From: Mercurialis annua
Lineage: Eukaryota > Streptophyta > Magnoliopsida > Malpighiales > Euphorbiaceae
Reading direction: 5' to 3'
NCBI RefSeq assembly: GCF_937616625.2
Contig: NC_065570.1
Coordinates: forward strand, 51,947,665-52,011,664
DNA: 64,000 nucleotides
Shown: positions 48,351 through 60,668 of the stretch, piece by piece
Position numbering within the stretch: position 1 is the first letter of the stretch
Layout of the letters: every line of letters begins with the position of its first letter
Program-made: the position numbers and the translations under genes
Notes under the pieces: model-generated
Seen by the model: only the letters and a program-made list of their open reading frames with translations
Told to the model about the DNA's origin: nothing
Databases searched by the model: none

Positions 48351-50282
48351 CATCATGAATTGAACTTGCTTGAGAATAGGTATATCAAGTCATTTAACAA
48401 CCACCTTTTCCCTATGTTTTGTTGACCGTGAGGAACACCAACAATCTAATCTAAAGAATTTTCCTATGCCACGTTGTGCTGTTGAATTTGTGTGTGCTAA
48501 TTAAGCCAATTTCGGTCAACCACCCTAGCCTACATGATATTTCCTTGCAATTGAACAAACTAGTACTAATATTTAAAGTATGAATTAGTTGGCCTTGCAG
48601 TTGTAAATATTTATTCCTCATTATTACTACCAAGGCTCCACCTAAATAAAAAAGAAGAGTTATTCATATGACATGAAAATTGCGAAACCAATTCCACCAA
48701 AACCAAAAGTTGTGAAAGTTGTTCCTTTAAAAGAAAATAAAGGGGACAAAATGGCCAATTCACCTTCTACTCTATACGCAATATCAAAAGAAAATATTCT
48801 CAAAAGGATCAATCATAAAAATTCAATATCTTTCATTTTCGTCTCACCATTACCCTAATTAATTGTATTTTCATACATACAAACGGAAATGACTCCTTTC
48901 AAATTTAAAATTCTTTAATTTTCTCAAATCCATTTAAATGGATGACACCTAAATAAATTTTAATTTAATATAATAATTTTTATTATCATGTGTCATTCAC
49001 CCAAGTGGACTTGAGGAAAATGGAGGAAATTTTGAATTTGAGGAGAGTTATTCCCGATACAATACACGCACCAATAAAATTTCTAATTAAGGTTGCATTC
49101 TCATATTTTAGTGTATGAAATCAATTTTTTTACAGAAGGGTGGATTTAATAAGAAATGGTAAAATATTAAAAAAAATCGATTTTTTTATTTTTTTAGTAT
49201 TTATGCGAAGTTGAGAGAAACTAATCCTTTGTCCAAAAAAAATGTTTTAAGAGTTGTAGGATGGAAACTGATAGGTAGTTGATTTTTATACGGTAGCTAT
49301 TAATTAGCCATGTGCCAAGCAATTCTTTTTTCACACAATATCGTTTTCAAATAATTGTCACTCCTTGTACTTTGTTATCTTTGCCACAACATTTCTTCGT
49401 ATGACCAGATGTAATAATATAGCTGGATCGCATTTTCAGTTTATTGTTTATATACTATATAGTTTGGCCAAAAGCCAAACTAGCCCTTAGATATTTACGC
49501 GGTACTTTAATCCAAATTTTTAAATTCGTCCGTAATTAAAATGGACAACAAACTCCGAATTTTATTTAACCATGAATTCCATAATTCGTAATTAAAATAA
49601 AAACGTAATTTTTATTCTCATGGGACCTATAGTTTATTTTTAATAAATCATTTAAGATTTATTAGGGCTAAATTAGACCCACTTAATAAAATTCCTATCT
49701 CCAAATTCTATAAAATATTAGGATAACTTCTTAAAAATATTTCGTAAATATTGACTCCAAAACAATTCACATGAGATTATAAATTATTTTATTGTAATTT
49801 ATATGTATTTTTTAATTTCCGTTAGTTAAAATATAAATATCAAAATTTTATATTTTAACTTTTATAGCTATTTTATATTTCCGGAGTTATTATAAATTAA
49901 ATTTATTTTTAAATTTAATTTACGCTCTTCCGGTCCTATAAATTATTTCTTTCGTGAAATAATTTACTTCTTTAAATTTACGGGATATTACATTATTTTA
50001 CTATTTTATGGGTATTTGTCTAAAAATCTCTAAACTTTACAAATATTTCTTTTCGTAGTGCTTAGCCTAATTTCTTTTTTAAATGAAAGATAGTGCGGGC
50101 TTAATCTTTTCATTTTCCAAAGGCCCAGTGCCTACATATTCCTATTATAGTCAGGCTTACTTAAAAACGGGCTTGGGTATTCATCTATGGGAAATTCCCA
50201 AGTCAAAAACATTCAAAATCACTAATTAAACAATACAAATAATTTCACTAACTAAAATCACAGCTGCTCAAACACAACAAAA
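48351..50282. other. Intergenic DNA upstream of the TDRD3-like gene
   Basis: AT-rich. A hairpin TTTGGCcaaaaGCCAAA lies at about 49464. The stretch 49480-50010 contains phrases such as GGGACCTATAG and TACGGGATATTAC that resemble Ty3-type LTR remnants, without provable borders. The last 150 bases should contain the 5' UTR of the next gene. Confidence 0.35.
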
Positions 50283-53200
50283 ATGGAGGGAGAGAGTTCA
50301 AGTAAAGAAATTCAAGATGTAATGCAAACCCTAAAAACCAGAGGCTGGTGCATCGAAGAAGAAAACAACCAACTACTAGCATTAATCACAATTCAAAGAG
50401 CTTTATCAGATGATATTAGTAACACGTCAGCAATCGCCAACTCAGTTGAATCGGAGCTTCTCAACATGGACCTTAAATCCATCGGAGCTAAATCCTTACC
50501 CGAACCGAGCCTCCTCCTCCGTAATAAAATTACTCATCTTCACGGACCTAAAATTCTTCAGGTATTTATATACTCTCAATTCTGTCTTTTCACCTTTTTT
50601 TTTTCCTATTCTGTCAAATTAAGGCTCTGTTTGGTTACTCAGTTTTATTTTGTTTTGATTTAGATATCTTCTGTGCGAGATATATCTGTGAGTAGCATTG
50701 AGGGGTTTTCGGATTCAAGTAATCGGCGACTCTTGAAATTTACTTTTACCGACGGTCACAGTGAAATAACTGCGATTGAGTACTCTCATTTACACTCTAT
50801 TCCTAATGATGTTATTCCCGGTACTAAGGTATAATATTTATTGCTCATTCGTTTTGTTATGTTGATTGTCGTGTTCTTCCATTTGTGTAGGAATTTGTGT
50901 TTATAATTTTTTTCCATGAAATTGTTTTGTTGTGTTCTTCATGTTACTACTACTCAATATGGTGCTAGGTATGAGCTCTAATCTACTCAAAAACTCTAGG
51001 TTCGGAACTTGACTACTTGATTGAGTTCTATTGATTTTTGTCACTCAAACTTGCCTCGGTTATCATTGGAATAGATTCTTTTATTAAACTAAATAAAATC
51101 TTGAACATGATTCATTAATCTCAAGCTTGTGCTCGAATTGACATTTTTTGTGATACATATTTAGGATAAACTTAGTAATATAGTAATCTGCAAGTACTCA
51201 TTTAAGCTCACGAACTTCTCGAGTTGAGTATTTTATACTCTAAAGTCGCCCGGCTTAGTACAAGAACTACTCAAGTTCGGGCCCAAGATTAGGATTGACT
51301 TGTTTACACTCATATCTATAACCCTGAACCTTGTACTGGCGGGAAAGGTAATATCATGTTTTTATTAATTACTGCCTCTTTCCTGGCAGGTCCGACTTGA
51401 AAATAAAGTTCCTATACAGAGTGGTATATTATGCTTGAATGCTAAGTTGATAACCCTTCTAGGAGGTGTTGTTCAACCACTTTATGAAGAATGGCAAATG
51501 AATCGAAAATATTTGACTTCATCCCGTTCAGCAGTAAGATCATCACATGAGACTGATACCAGTGGTCCACCGCAATTTGAGAAATTGGAAATTGGGGCAC
51601 TCTCTCACCGTTCTTCTCATCATGGTTAGTATTTTGATGGTTTTGATTGTACATCTAATCCACTACAGTTGTCTTTGTTATCGATGCCCTGTGGTCTTAG
51701 GGTAAGTGTAGCATATACTGCATCGCATCTTCTTATGCATGACATACTATGCTGGATTTTGATGGTAGCTAAAAACTTGTTTATCATTTCAATTATTGTT
51801 GAACAAAGGTTAATTATGTGCATATATTTCTTTGCTTCTTCATCCAATAGCAGCGTGCCTATTGCTGCAATTATGCACTATTGTGTGTAAGATACACAGC
51901 AAAGATATCGTAGTATCGCTGATAGCGAGGCAACAAAGTTATTCAAATAAAAGATTGGAGAATGGCTAGCACTGATGGAAGGTGGTTCAGACATAACTTT
52001 GTATTATTTGCCACTTGAATTATATCATATAATAATGTTATGGTGCAGCAGATGCTTTATAATCCAATATCGTTTCTATGATGTGAGTGGAACATCCTTT
52101 ATTTGAGTACTGGTGGGGCCCAAGGTGTGGTAGTTTATTCTCCATAAGCAAGGAGAAGGAACCAAATATTTGTTTTGTTTAGCGTATGTTCATTGACCTA
52201 GGAGCATACAATCAGATCCTTGTATAATAGCTTGCAAATTACTGATGTAAAGAACCTACATTCAAGGAAGAAAATAGATTTATTGTAACAGGAGCATCGA
52301 GTTTATTCACTTTGTTTCTCATTTTTGCTTTGTTTCTTAATAGTATTGTTTCTGAATGTACTTTTGACAGTGGCTCAATCTGGCAGCTTTCATAATCAAG
52401 CTACACGGGAACATTTTCAAAATACAAGTCAACCGAATCAGTATGCTAGAGGGCAAAAACAAAAGGGGAAGGAAGAAGAGCAACGAGTTCCCAATTTTGA
52501 CAAAAGAAATGGTATTATTCTCTTTGATTGCGATGTTCTGGATATATGCATGTGTTAAGTAATTATTGACTTTCAATGTTGTTCCGCATGCAAAATATCC
52601 AAGTGAACTTTAAAAAAGTACTTTTAGACGGAGAATGCGAGAGATTTCTTTTTTGGGGAACATCAAAATGTTAATAATGCAACTATTTCCCATAGATGAG
52701 CAGATGTCTTATTCTGGACTCTTTTTTTAATCTATATCTTTGAACCCAGAAAATTACATACATAAATTCAGTACTATCACAGGACTATAATTTCATTGAA
52801 CTTTTGAGTTAATGAATTATATTAGGAATTAAATATCTGTGTTTTTATAGTGACATCGTCATTTTGTTGCTATACCCTGCTCGACAGGAAATATCATGCA
52901 CATGTTGCCTCTGTATGGGAGCATGAGCATGTATTGTAAAGTACATTTGTGTTGGATAGGATTGATTCTCAAGTGAAAGTGCACAAACTTGTCTTGAAAA
53001 GATTCTCTTCATGCTAGAATGATTAAAGTTTGGTGCAAATAGTGGTTATTTCCTCTTTCCTCTCCTCTGGTTTGCTAGTATGATGCATTGGATATTTTAG
53101 ATCGTTTACTGGACAATCAATATCAAACTAAATCTATTAATGTTTATATTGTACTCTTTTGTAGATTGCTTGGAGTCCACTTCCAGGAGCAACGTGCCTG

Positions 53201-54251
53201 AAGGGAATATTGAAGCTAGGCCTACTGGTATACTACAGAATGCAGATGATGTTGTTCCAGAAAATGTTGAACAAAAGTCAAGTACCTCTGAGACAAGACA
53301 AAAGGAAGGTGTGAACTTACATTTTCTAGTTTTCTTTATCTTGTCTATGGCACTGCCATTTTGCTTGCGATTGCAATGCTGCAATTTCATTTTCATACTG
53401 CAAGCAAATGGCATTTACTTAACCAACGTGTGCAACTTCACAGCAAGAAAGAAGAAAATGTGCCTGGACATCAGGAATTTGATATGCATCACAAGGAGCA
53501 GAGATGACACTCTGTCTCATATAATATGCATAGACCAATGAACATTTTGAATCACTTAGTTCTATGTAGTTTTTTTTAAAATGAAATAAAGACAAATTCA
53601 TAAAATTTCATCGATGCTTTTGGGGTTGAAAGCAAGAAATAGGGGTTTTGATATCTTTTTTCCTTATTTTTTGACGTTTCTGCTTAATTTTGCTTTTACT
53701 TTGCAGTGGCTGAATCAATGCCTGTTCAAAATCAAGCAGCATCTCAGAAACTACTACAAAAAATGAATGTTCCAAATCAATTTGGTCGGCATTCTAGAGG
53801 CCGGAGATACAATGGGAAGGGTAAACAAGAAGAGCAACAAGTTTTCACTTTAGATGAGTGGGAAAAGAGGAAATCCGAGACGAAGCCTCCAACGAGAAAT
53901 GACCTTCCAGATACTAGTTCCGATGTGGACCTTGCATGGAAACTTCAACACCAACTCGATATGGAAGATTCATATGTTAGTATCCTTGCATCTTTTATCA
54001 ACCATAGCTGTTGTATGCTTTTGGTTCTAATTTTATACAAATTCTATCTTGTTCAGAACCGTTCGGTGGAGATGGGAATGAACAACAATGTTACTGACGA
54101 CATTCGAATGAGCATGTTCAGTTATGAAAAAGATGCCGATTGGAATAACGGAATGGAACATGGTCGGGGAGGAAGGGAAAGGGGAGGGGGAAGAGGAAGA
54201 GGAAGAGGAAGGGGACGGGGAAGAGGGAGGGGAAGAGGAAGTTATCATTAA
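50283..54251 (+). CDS. TDRD3/RMI1-like OB-fold protein with RGG-rich tail
   Basis: Seven exons: 50283-50561, 50664-50828, 51390-51624, 52371-52511, 53165-53308, 53707-53975, 54057-54251; 1428 nt, 475 aa. Residues about 10-190 match the RMI1 N-terminal/DUF1767 plus OB-fold region found in RMI1 and TDRD3: a helical start (VMQTLKTRGWCIEEENNQLL), then LLRNKITHLHGPKILQISSV and RLLKFTFTDGHSEITAIEYS, ending GVVQPLYEEWQMNRKY. The C-terminus holds FTLDEWEKRKSETKPP, a helical LAWKLQHQLDMEDSY and a tail of Gly-Arg repeats, typical of RNA binding. No Tudor domain is visible. In animals TDRD3 binds topoisomerase 3-beta and acts on mRNA and R-loops; a similar plant role is inferred. Exons 4 and 6 look like internal duplicates. 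Confidence 0.85.
54160..54242 (+). repeat. Purine-only tract coding the Gly-Arg tail
   Basis: From GTCGGGGAGG onward almost every base is G or A (GGAAGAGGAAGAGGAAGGGG...), encoding alternating Gly and Arg. The minus-strand frames through it are artefacts. Confidence 0.85.
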
Positions 54252-54998
54252 ATCCAATTCGCCCTTTCTGTATCATGTTTATATAACTATTTTTGGTTCT
54301 TTGAATCTGCATATGATAGGGTTTTGTATTGAGTTTTTGAAATTTCAGTTTGCAGCTGTGTACCATTAGGTATAAGTTTTTTTTGTCGGATATTAGGTAT
54401 AAGTCCGCACCTTGATTTTGCACCAAGTTTGCAGGCAGAGTTACGACACGATCTGCAGTGCAGAATCTGCAGATTGATGATTATTTAAAAGGTTCACATC
54501 TAATCAACTTTATAAAAAAACATTTATTTTAAAATTTATGATTTGTAACATCTAAAATAAAAACCAGCTTTTTCATTTATCAAATTGTGTAAGGAGGGAG
54601 TAGCATATACTCTAGTTAACAGGTGAAGTAGTTTAATCAATTAATTATGGAATTTGCTAAATACAACACAAACGACGCCTGTTTAACCCAAAAAAGAAAT
54701 GGAGTTGTAGTTCAAATGGTTTATGCTCTTCTGCTAAAACTATAGGTTAATAATCCTTTCCACAAATGCTAAAAATTTATCAGTCCGGTGATAAAAAAAA
54801 AGAAAAAAAGGAAAAGAAATTGATATTGAAATGGTTAATCCAACGACTGCCCATTGCATAACAACATGTGCTAATTAGCAAATGCTGCGCACCTCTGGTC
54901 AACCATAATATTGCAAACATAAAATATACTAACTGCAAGCCACTGAATCAAACAGAATACGGCCTGATCACCATTTTCTTCTCTCCAAAGCTCAAAAA
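54252..54998. other. Spacer between the TDRD3-like and PGR genes
   Basis: 3' UTR of the first gene, a SINE-like insert (listed separately) and, from about 54900, the probable promoter and leader of PGR. Confidence 0.45.
54701..54811 (+). mobile_element. Short SINE-like element
   Basis: GGAGTTGTAGTTCAAATGG at the start contains an A-box-like motif, AGGTTAATAATCC a weak B-box, and the 3' end is an A-rich tail. AAAAGAAAT occurs directly on both sides (54692-54700 and 54812-54820), consistent with a target duplication from retroposition. Confidence 0.5.
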
Positions 54999-56927
54999 AT
55001 GGAGAAAAACACAATCCAGCCACTAATCGCAGTAATCATATGCTCATTCATTGCAATTCGAGCTTACAAGAGAAAATCTCTCAACTTATCCGGCGCTCTC
55101 GCCGGCTTTTTTGTTATGTCCATTCATTTCGCCGTCAGTTACAGGTCTTTACTCTACTTCTATTTCATCTTTCCCGTCCTTTTTTTTTTATAGATTATTA
55201 TCGTTGTAATGAATTTAATTACAGGTTCGGAGGTATGATTCTTGCATTCTTTCTCACATCATCCAAACTTACAAAGGTTGGAGAAGAAAGGAAGAGACGA
55301 ATCGACGCTGATTTCAAAGAAGGCGGTCAGAGAAATTGGTAATCCGATTTTATTTTTTCCTTAATTTGCTAATGGAAATGGTGTAAAGCTGAGACGGTCT
55401 TTCTTTGTATCAGGATACAGGTGTTGTTCAACGGTGGAATAGCTACGGTTTTGGCTTTGGTAATTTGGAAATTGAGTGGAGGGCAAGAGAATTGTTTGGA
55501 TTCCAAAGAATCGAGAGTGATTACAGCTCTAATTGGTGGTATTATTGGTCATTATTCTTGCGCTAATGGAGATACTTGGTCTTCAGAACTTGGGGTGCTT
55601 AGTGATGCTACTCCCAGATTGATCACGACCTTTAAGGTAACATGGATATGGATGCATAATTAGCTTTAAGTTTTCATGTTGAAAACGCTTTAGTTCGAGC
55701 GATTCTTGTCGATACCAAATGCATTTAGTTAGTTTTTGTGTTTAGGAAGCTGTTAGTAATTGCTAGAATTCAACTCTAAAGAACTGAAAAAAAGGGGGCA
55801 TTTTTTAAAGAAAGAAATCACATGTAATGACTTAATTTGCAGGGAGTCAATTCATATGAACTTTTGAAAATTACTTATTTCAAACAAGAACTAAGAGTAC
55901 GTCTTAGAAATAGTTTTGCCTTCTTTTGGTAGATTAAAAGAGAAGCAAATTTCATTCTCTAGTCCGGTATGCCTTTAGTGTTTGGCTTAGACCTGATCTA
56001 TCTATATACTGAAGCCTAAAAGTGCCGTTCAGATCATTTGTCGAAATCATCGAATTCACGTTTCAAACCTCACTTTTTCTTGTTTAGAACAAATGGCATA
56101 ATTTTCTTTCTGTTATTTCGTTTAACCAATCATCTCTTGTCTTCTATTGGCACGTAGCCTGTAGTTTACAATTACAACGTTCTTCTTCTAATACAGCAGG
56201 CATTGGTTAATTATTAGTCTAAATAATTATAAGGAAGGGGAATACTGTAAGAGGAATCAGAGGATACTACATTATATGGGTTCAAACCAGTCTATTAGTG
56301 ACCGGAGCAGAATCCACATTATCCCACCCAAGGAAATTTGTAGGATTATGGCATTTGAGCCCACTTGTTCTTGCTCCACGTGTTATTGTGGAACTCTTTT
56401 ACGAGTCTTGAGAGTTTATGGATACTCATACAGTTTTTCAAATGACTAATTTTGTATATCAGCCTGTTCGGAGGGGTACAAATGGTGGCGTAACAGTAGC
56501 AGGACTTGCAGCTGCAGCAGCAGCAGGAGGTGTAATTGGACTAACATACATTCTTGTCGGATTTTTTACAACCAGATGTGAATATGGTGTAGCACTAAAG
56601 CAGCTACTGGTTGTTCCCGTATCAGTCGTGGCAGGAGTATGCGGAAGTCTCATAGATTCTTTATTGGGAGCTACATTACAGTTCAGCGGATTCTGCAGTG
56701 TTCGTAATAAAGTAAGCTAGCCTTATGTTTATCAGAAACATTATTCTTAAGTACGTATAGTTGCTTTAAGCGCAACTTTGACACGGACTTTGCAGGTGGT
56801 TGGAAAACCTGGACCAACAGTGAAGAAAATCTCAGGGCTGAGTATTCTTGACAACAATGGTGTGAATCTTGTTTCAGTACTATTGACTTCGTTGCTAACT
56901 TCAGTTGCTTGTGTGTACATTTTTTAA
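54999..56927 (+). CDS. PGR: PGR-like multi-pass membrane protein (TMEM19/DUF92 family)
   Basis: Five exons: 54999-55144, 55225-55338, 55414-55636, 56463-56711, 56796-56927; 864 nt, 287 aa, all GT-AG. The protein has several hydrophobic helices (LIAVIICSFIAIRAY, LVIWKL, AGLAAAAAAGGVIGLTYILV, LLVVPVSVVAGVCGSLIDS, VSVLLTSLLTSVACVYIF). The DUF92 signature regions are FGGMILAFFLTSSKLTKVGE, ANGDTWSSELGVLSD and NGGVTVAGL. The short N-terminus (MEKNTIQPLIAVII) lacks a plastid transit peptide, which separates it from VTE6, the chloroplast phytyl-phosphate kinase of the same family. Arabidopsis PGR is reported as a plasma-membrane protein in glucose response. Any kinase activity here is only inferred from the family. 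Confidence 0.88.
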
Positions 56928-57741
56928 ACCAATCTTTGGTTTGTAATTTGAAATAGCAGACCTGACATTGTGCTTTTGCAAATGATCAATTCAATTGTGT
57001 AACAATTGTAAGGAGAAATACTTGCATGAATCTAGCCTAGTTCAACACATACAATTGTGAACCCATTCACATGACAAGTGACATTATTGAATGCAATTAA
57101 CTGATCAATCAATTTTACATTAGTTGGTGATATTTTAAAGAATTTAATGTTCTCTAATGATTGGCTGTTATATTTAATAATACATGTCGCATAGTAATTA
57201 ATGAATATTTACAGTAGTATATGGTGAATTAGGTTCATATAATTTTTTTCCTTGCAAACACCTTGTTCTTCCTCTTCTCCAGTATACGTGCGGTATTTGC
57301 TGAAACAATTAATGGTCAGAAACATTATCCGAAACATGTGCAGGCAGGTTGCAGCAATAATATAGCACATATACGGGAAATACTGAAATGAAAAAACAAC
57401 GTAACTGTATTTTAACGTAATGGTATTTTATAAGAATATACGGTAAATAAAGTGTTTCATAAATACTCTTAGAAACAAAAATGATATACCGAAATATAGG
57501 ACTGGAGAAATTTTGGTGCAACATAGGTAAGCACAGTCTTTCGGCTGTGGATTTATTAGCATAATCAGAGATGGAAACACTGATAGAGAAGATACTTTAT
57601 CAGAAAAACAGATACACACACTAGATTGAAATTTAAAGAGATACACACACACACACACTTGATTGAAATTTAATCATTCTTTTGTACTGAACAAAAGGGA
57701 CGCTAGTGAGAAGATCGAGATGAGAAAGAAAGTAATTAGCA
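56928..57741. other. Spacer between PGR and the small Cys-rich gene (convergent)
   Basis: PGR 3' UTR followed by AT-rich DNA with an (AC)n microsatellite at about 57642-57658. The right side should hold the 3' UTR of the minus-strand small gene. Nothing else was recognised. Confidence 0.4.
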
Positions 57742-57982
57742 CTAGCAGCAGCAGCAGAGAATGTTTAAGCAACATTCACACGTCTCAAAGCAGCAAAAAC
57801 AGCAACAAACTGCAAACAAACTGCAAATACAAACTGCCAAATTATCAGAAATTCATAACTATAAAAGTAATTTAGAGACAGATAGAGAAAGAAAAAAACC
57901 AAGCATAGAGGAAGCCTTTGTCTTCATGGCGCCTCTTGAGATGATCAGTATATGACATTTCTTCATAATCTGGACCATCCAT
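57742..57982 (-). CDS. Small cysteine-rich tail protein (CYSTM-like), 53 aa
   Basis: Two short exons, 57982-57900 and 57820-57742, are joined by a GT-AG intron (TTG|GTTTTT; TTTGCAG|TTTG) through a TG|T cysteine codon. The 53-aa product starts MDGPDYEEMSYTDHLKRRHE and ends with a block holding 13 cysteines (LFAVCCCFCCFETCECC then LNILCCCC). Plant genomes encode many small proteins with an acidic/charged N-terminus and a C-terminal Cys-rich, membrane-associating tail, grouped near the CYSTM class and linked to stress or metal tolerance. Placement here is by architecture, not by a search. A TATA box lies 70-80 bases upstream of the ATG. The frame, splice sites and stop (TAG) all agree; each exon is under 90 bases, so simple ORF scans miss it. 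Confidence 0.78.
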
Positions 57983-58050
57983 CTCTTCCTCTACGTCTCT
58001 CTGAACCTAAATTTATTACTACTAATTAAAACAGATTTGGCTCATCGGAG

Positions 58051-58064
58051 TATATATATATAAA
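58051..58064 (-). promoter_or_regulatory. Probable TATA box of the small Cys-rich gene
   Basis: TTTTATATATATATA on the minus strand, about 70-80 bases before the ATG at 57982, which leaves a leader of roughly 40-50 bases. Confidence 0.5.
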
Positions 58065-58525
58065 ACGACAACTGAGGAAACTGCATTGATAAGTGTAAGT
58101 GTAACACATGGAAGCAGCTAACTGCTTCTGTATTTACTATTTTGATATTTTGAAGGGACCATTTTGTCACCGTCAAATTATCAACACCACCTAACACATT
58201 TGTATTTCAGTTTTTTTTTTCCTTTTTCTTTTTTGCATTTTCCATTTTTTTGGCCATTCTCAATCTAATCTTTCTTCAGCAAGAAGTTATCTTTTAATAT
58301 TCAACTGTAAATGCTTCAAATTTCCATTAAGTTAAAAGATTTTAGGAAGAAAATAAAGTATGCAAGCTTCTTTAGAGTCTTTTATTTCCTTAAAGATGTA
58401 GCTGAAAATTAATTAACCCTTTCAAATAACTATATTTCATATAATAACTATTTTATTGGGTCGAGTTGAATGTAAAATGAATAAATCTACAAAAACCTAC
58501 TCTTTTTATTTTAAAAAATATTATC

Positions 58526-58795
58526 TCCGTCTCAAATTGAGAGACAATATTTATATTATATTTTTGCAAATTATAAAATCATTTATTATTGAGTGGTTAA
58601 TTAGCATACACACCTTTTATTAATTATAGTAGAATATATTCATAAGAAAATAAAAAGTGCTAAAAAAATTACTATGGCATTAAGGAGAACATGATATATA
58701 TTTTTGCAAGATTAATTTATGTTATCTAGATAAATTAAATTACTTCCAATTTATATTTACTTTTAAATGTGTATTGATTTGAGACAGAAAATGTT
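58526..58795. mobile_element. Degenerate Stowaway-like MITE
   Basis: CTCCGTCTCAAATTGAG on the left and TTGATTTGAGACAGAAAA on the right form imperfect inverted ends of the Tc1/mariner MITE type. The TA target duplication is not certain. Confidence 0.4.
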
Positions 58796-59049
58796 ACTTT
58801 TGTCTTTTATTTTCTTTCTAGTGTAATTAAAATATGAATACATATTAGTATTAATTATTAAAAAAGTAATTAAATGTCTATAATTAAAAATAAAAATAAA
58901 AATAAAAATTTTGTCCATTAATATAAAAAGAGAGTAGTAATTTAATCTATATGTCTTCTTTTGTATCTTATTATCTTTTCTATTTGAACACAATTTATAA
59001 AACAATTATTAATAAGAATAGATAAGAAAAATGAATATAATTTTGTGAA

Positions 59050-59835
59050 ATGTATATTGATGAATTACAAAACGGATCCGATCTTATGGTATCTGTACAC
59101 ACCAGTAAACAGAGGCCAGAAGGAATTTCGATGGGATCACCGGACGTTAGCTCCGACGCTCAAATAAGATTTTCAGGTGAGGGAAAGAAGGAGAGGAGAA
59201 AAGAAGAAGAGTAGTAAAACAAAAAGAATTACCTAGGGTTTGCACGTAAAGTCTCTTTTCATATTAGGACTCGTGCAAACTTTGTTGTGTTGTCATCTTC
59301 TCCTTCTTGTGGTTCCTTTTTTCTTTGATGCTTACGTGGCGTGTTCTTCCGCATTTGGCACGGTTTGTTAGGTGCGTTAGACGCAGGGAACATTCTTTTT
59401 ATACTTGTCAGAGGATCTTATGTGGTCCCAGTATCAGTTACACGTGAGTGCTGATCCTCGGGGTATCTCAGATGTTATCTCATTCAGGGATACTTCGAGG
59501 TCCGACCTAATGGTATTGTCTATCCGAGCTATGATGTCGATCATCATAGTTCGGGGAAATATTTTCCGATGATCTTGGCCCAATATCAGGCAGAGGTGTG
59601 CCTTCGTCTTTTGTAGCTCGGTGACCCCCCTAGACACTAGGTCGGTAAACTGCTTGATCATCATAGCTCGAAGAAATATTTTCCCATGATCTTTGCCTGA
59701 TGACTGGCCAAGGTGTGACATCGTCTCTTATAGCTCGGTGATCCCCTAGACACTAGATCGGTAAATTGTTTGACTTAGTAATACGTACTTTTGGCGAGAT
59801 TGTTTCGCCTCTACGAGATGTTATCACTACGTTAT
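59050..59835. repeat. Unclassified repeat-like segment containing a 117-bp tandem duplication
   Basis: The segment is richer in GC than its surroundings. Phrases such as GGATCACCGGACGTTAGC and CTCCGACGCTCAAATAAG resemble Ty3-type LTR sequence. At 59541-59657 and 59658-59773 a unit starting TCATCATAG(T/C)TCG and ending GGTCGGTAAACTG-like occurs twice. LTR borders and target duplication could not be set. The minus-strand frame at 59434-59721 runs through the duplication. Confidence 0.45.
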
Positions 59836-60668
59836 TACTAAATGGATAATAAAAAAAATGGAGGGAGTAATGAATCTATTAAAGTGAGACAAAAAATAAA
59901 TAATTAAGCTTTCGATGTTTGTCTCATGCATTAGTTGTGGTATATCATATTTACAACAAATCAATGAGTATTTGCAATAAAGAATTTTTTAATTATTACT
60001 TAATTTTTTATTATTAATTTATTTATATGTTTAATGTATTATTGGTTTGCACGAATGACATGGCTGGACAGTTGCTTGCAATAATTTTTCTCTCTTTTTT
60101 TCACCAATCATTTTGGCTTAATATCTGATAATTAATCGGAGAAAGATCTTATAGAGACAATTACACTTCATCCAAGATCATTATTGATAGATCATTAATA
60201 TTTTTTCAACTTGAGACTTATAGTGACGTGGATGAGTTCTTTATACTATAGTGTAGATGTTGTGGTCAGACAAATAATTAATACTGGGGGCGTGGACATG
60301 CAATAATGTAGGCCAAGTTAAGCGCTACCTTCAAAAATCAAATTAACATAATGTTGTTTTTTTGCATAACTAAAATATAATCAGAAATTTGTTTTAACCT
60401 CAATTTTAAATGTAGTATTAAAATTAGAGGTATAAGCAAGTCGAGTTAGCTCGAATATTGAAAAAATTAAAATTAACTCGTTTAATTTTGGGTTAAGTTT
60501 TAAATTTATATATCGAGTTTAATAAGTTTAACCGAGTTTTTTATTAATAAATTAAAATTAGATTATTTAATAATTTAATAAAAATCTAAATACTATATTT
60601 TTTTATGTATACATAACTAGATTTAAATTATTCACAATATATTTATTTTTTTTAACAAGGAATATATA
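59836..60668. other. AT-rich intergenic DNA
   Basis: An isolated Stowaway-type end (TGGAGGGAGTA, about 59869) is present without a partner. No gene was seen. Confidence 0.35.

Noticed and set aside
48673..48858. 61-codon frame starting MKIAKPIPPKPKVVK
   Set aside because: Short, lysine/proline-rich, no recognisable homology, promoter or neighbours; chance in AT-rich DNA is likely.
54033..54426. Minus-strand Ser/Pro-rich and Phe/Leu-rich frames
   Set aside because: Complement of the Gly-Arg coding purine tract of the TDRD3-like gene.
59434..59721. Minus-strand 95-codon frame with repeated QDHRKIFPRTMM-like segment
   Set aside because: Created by the 117-bp tandem duplication; no known domain.
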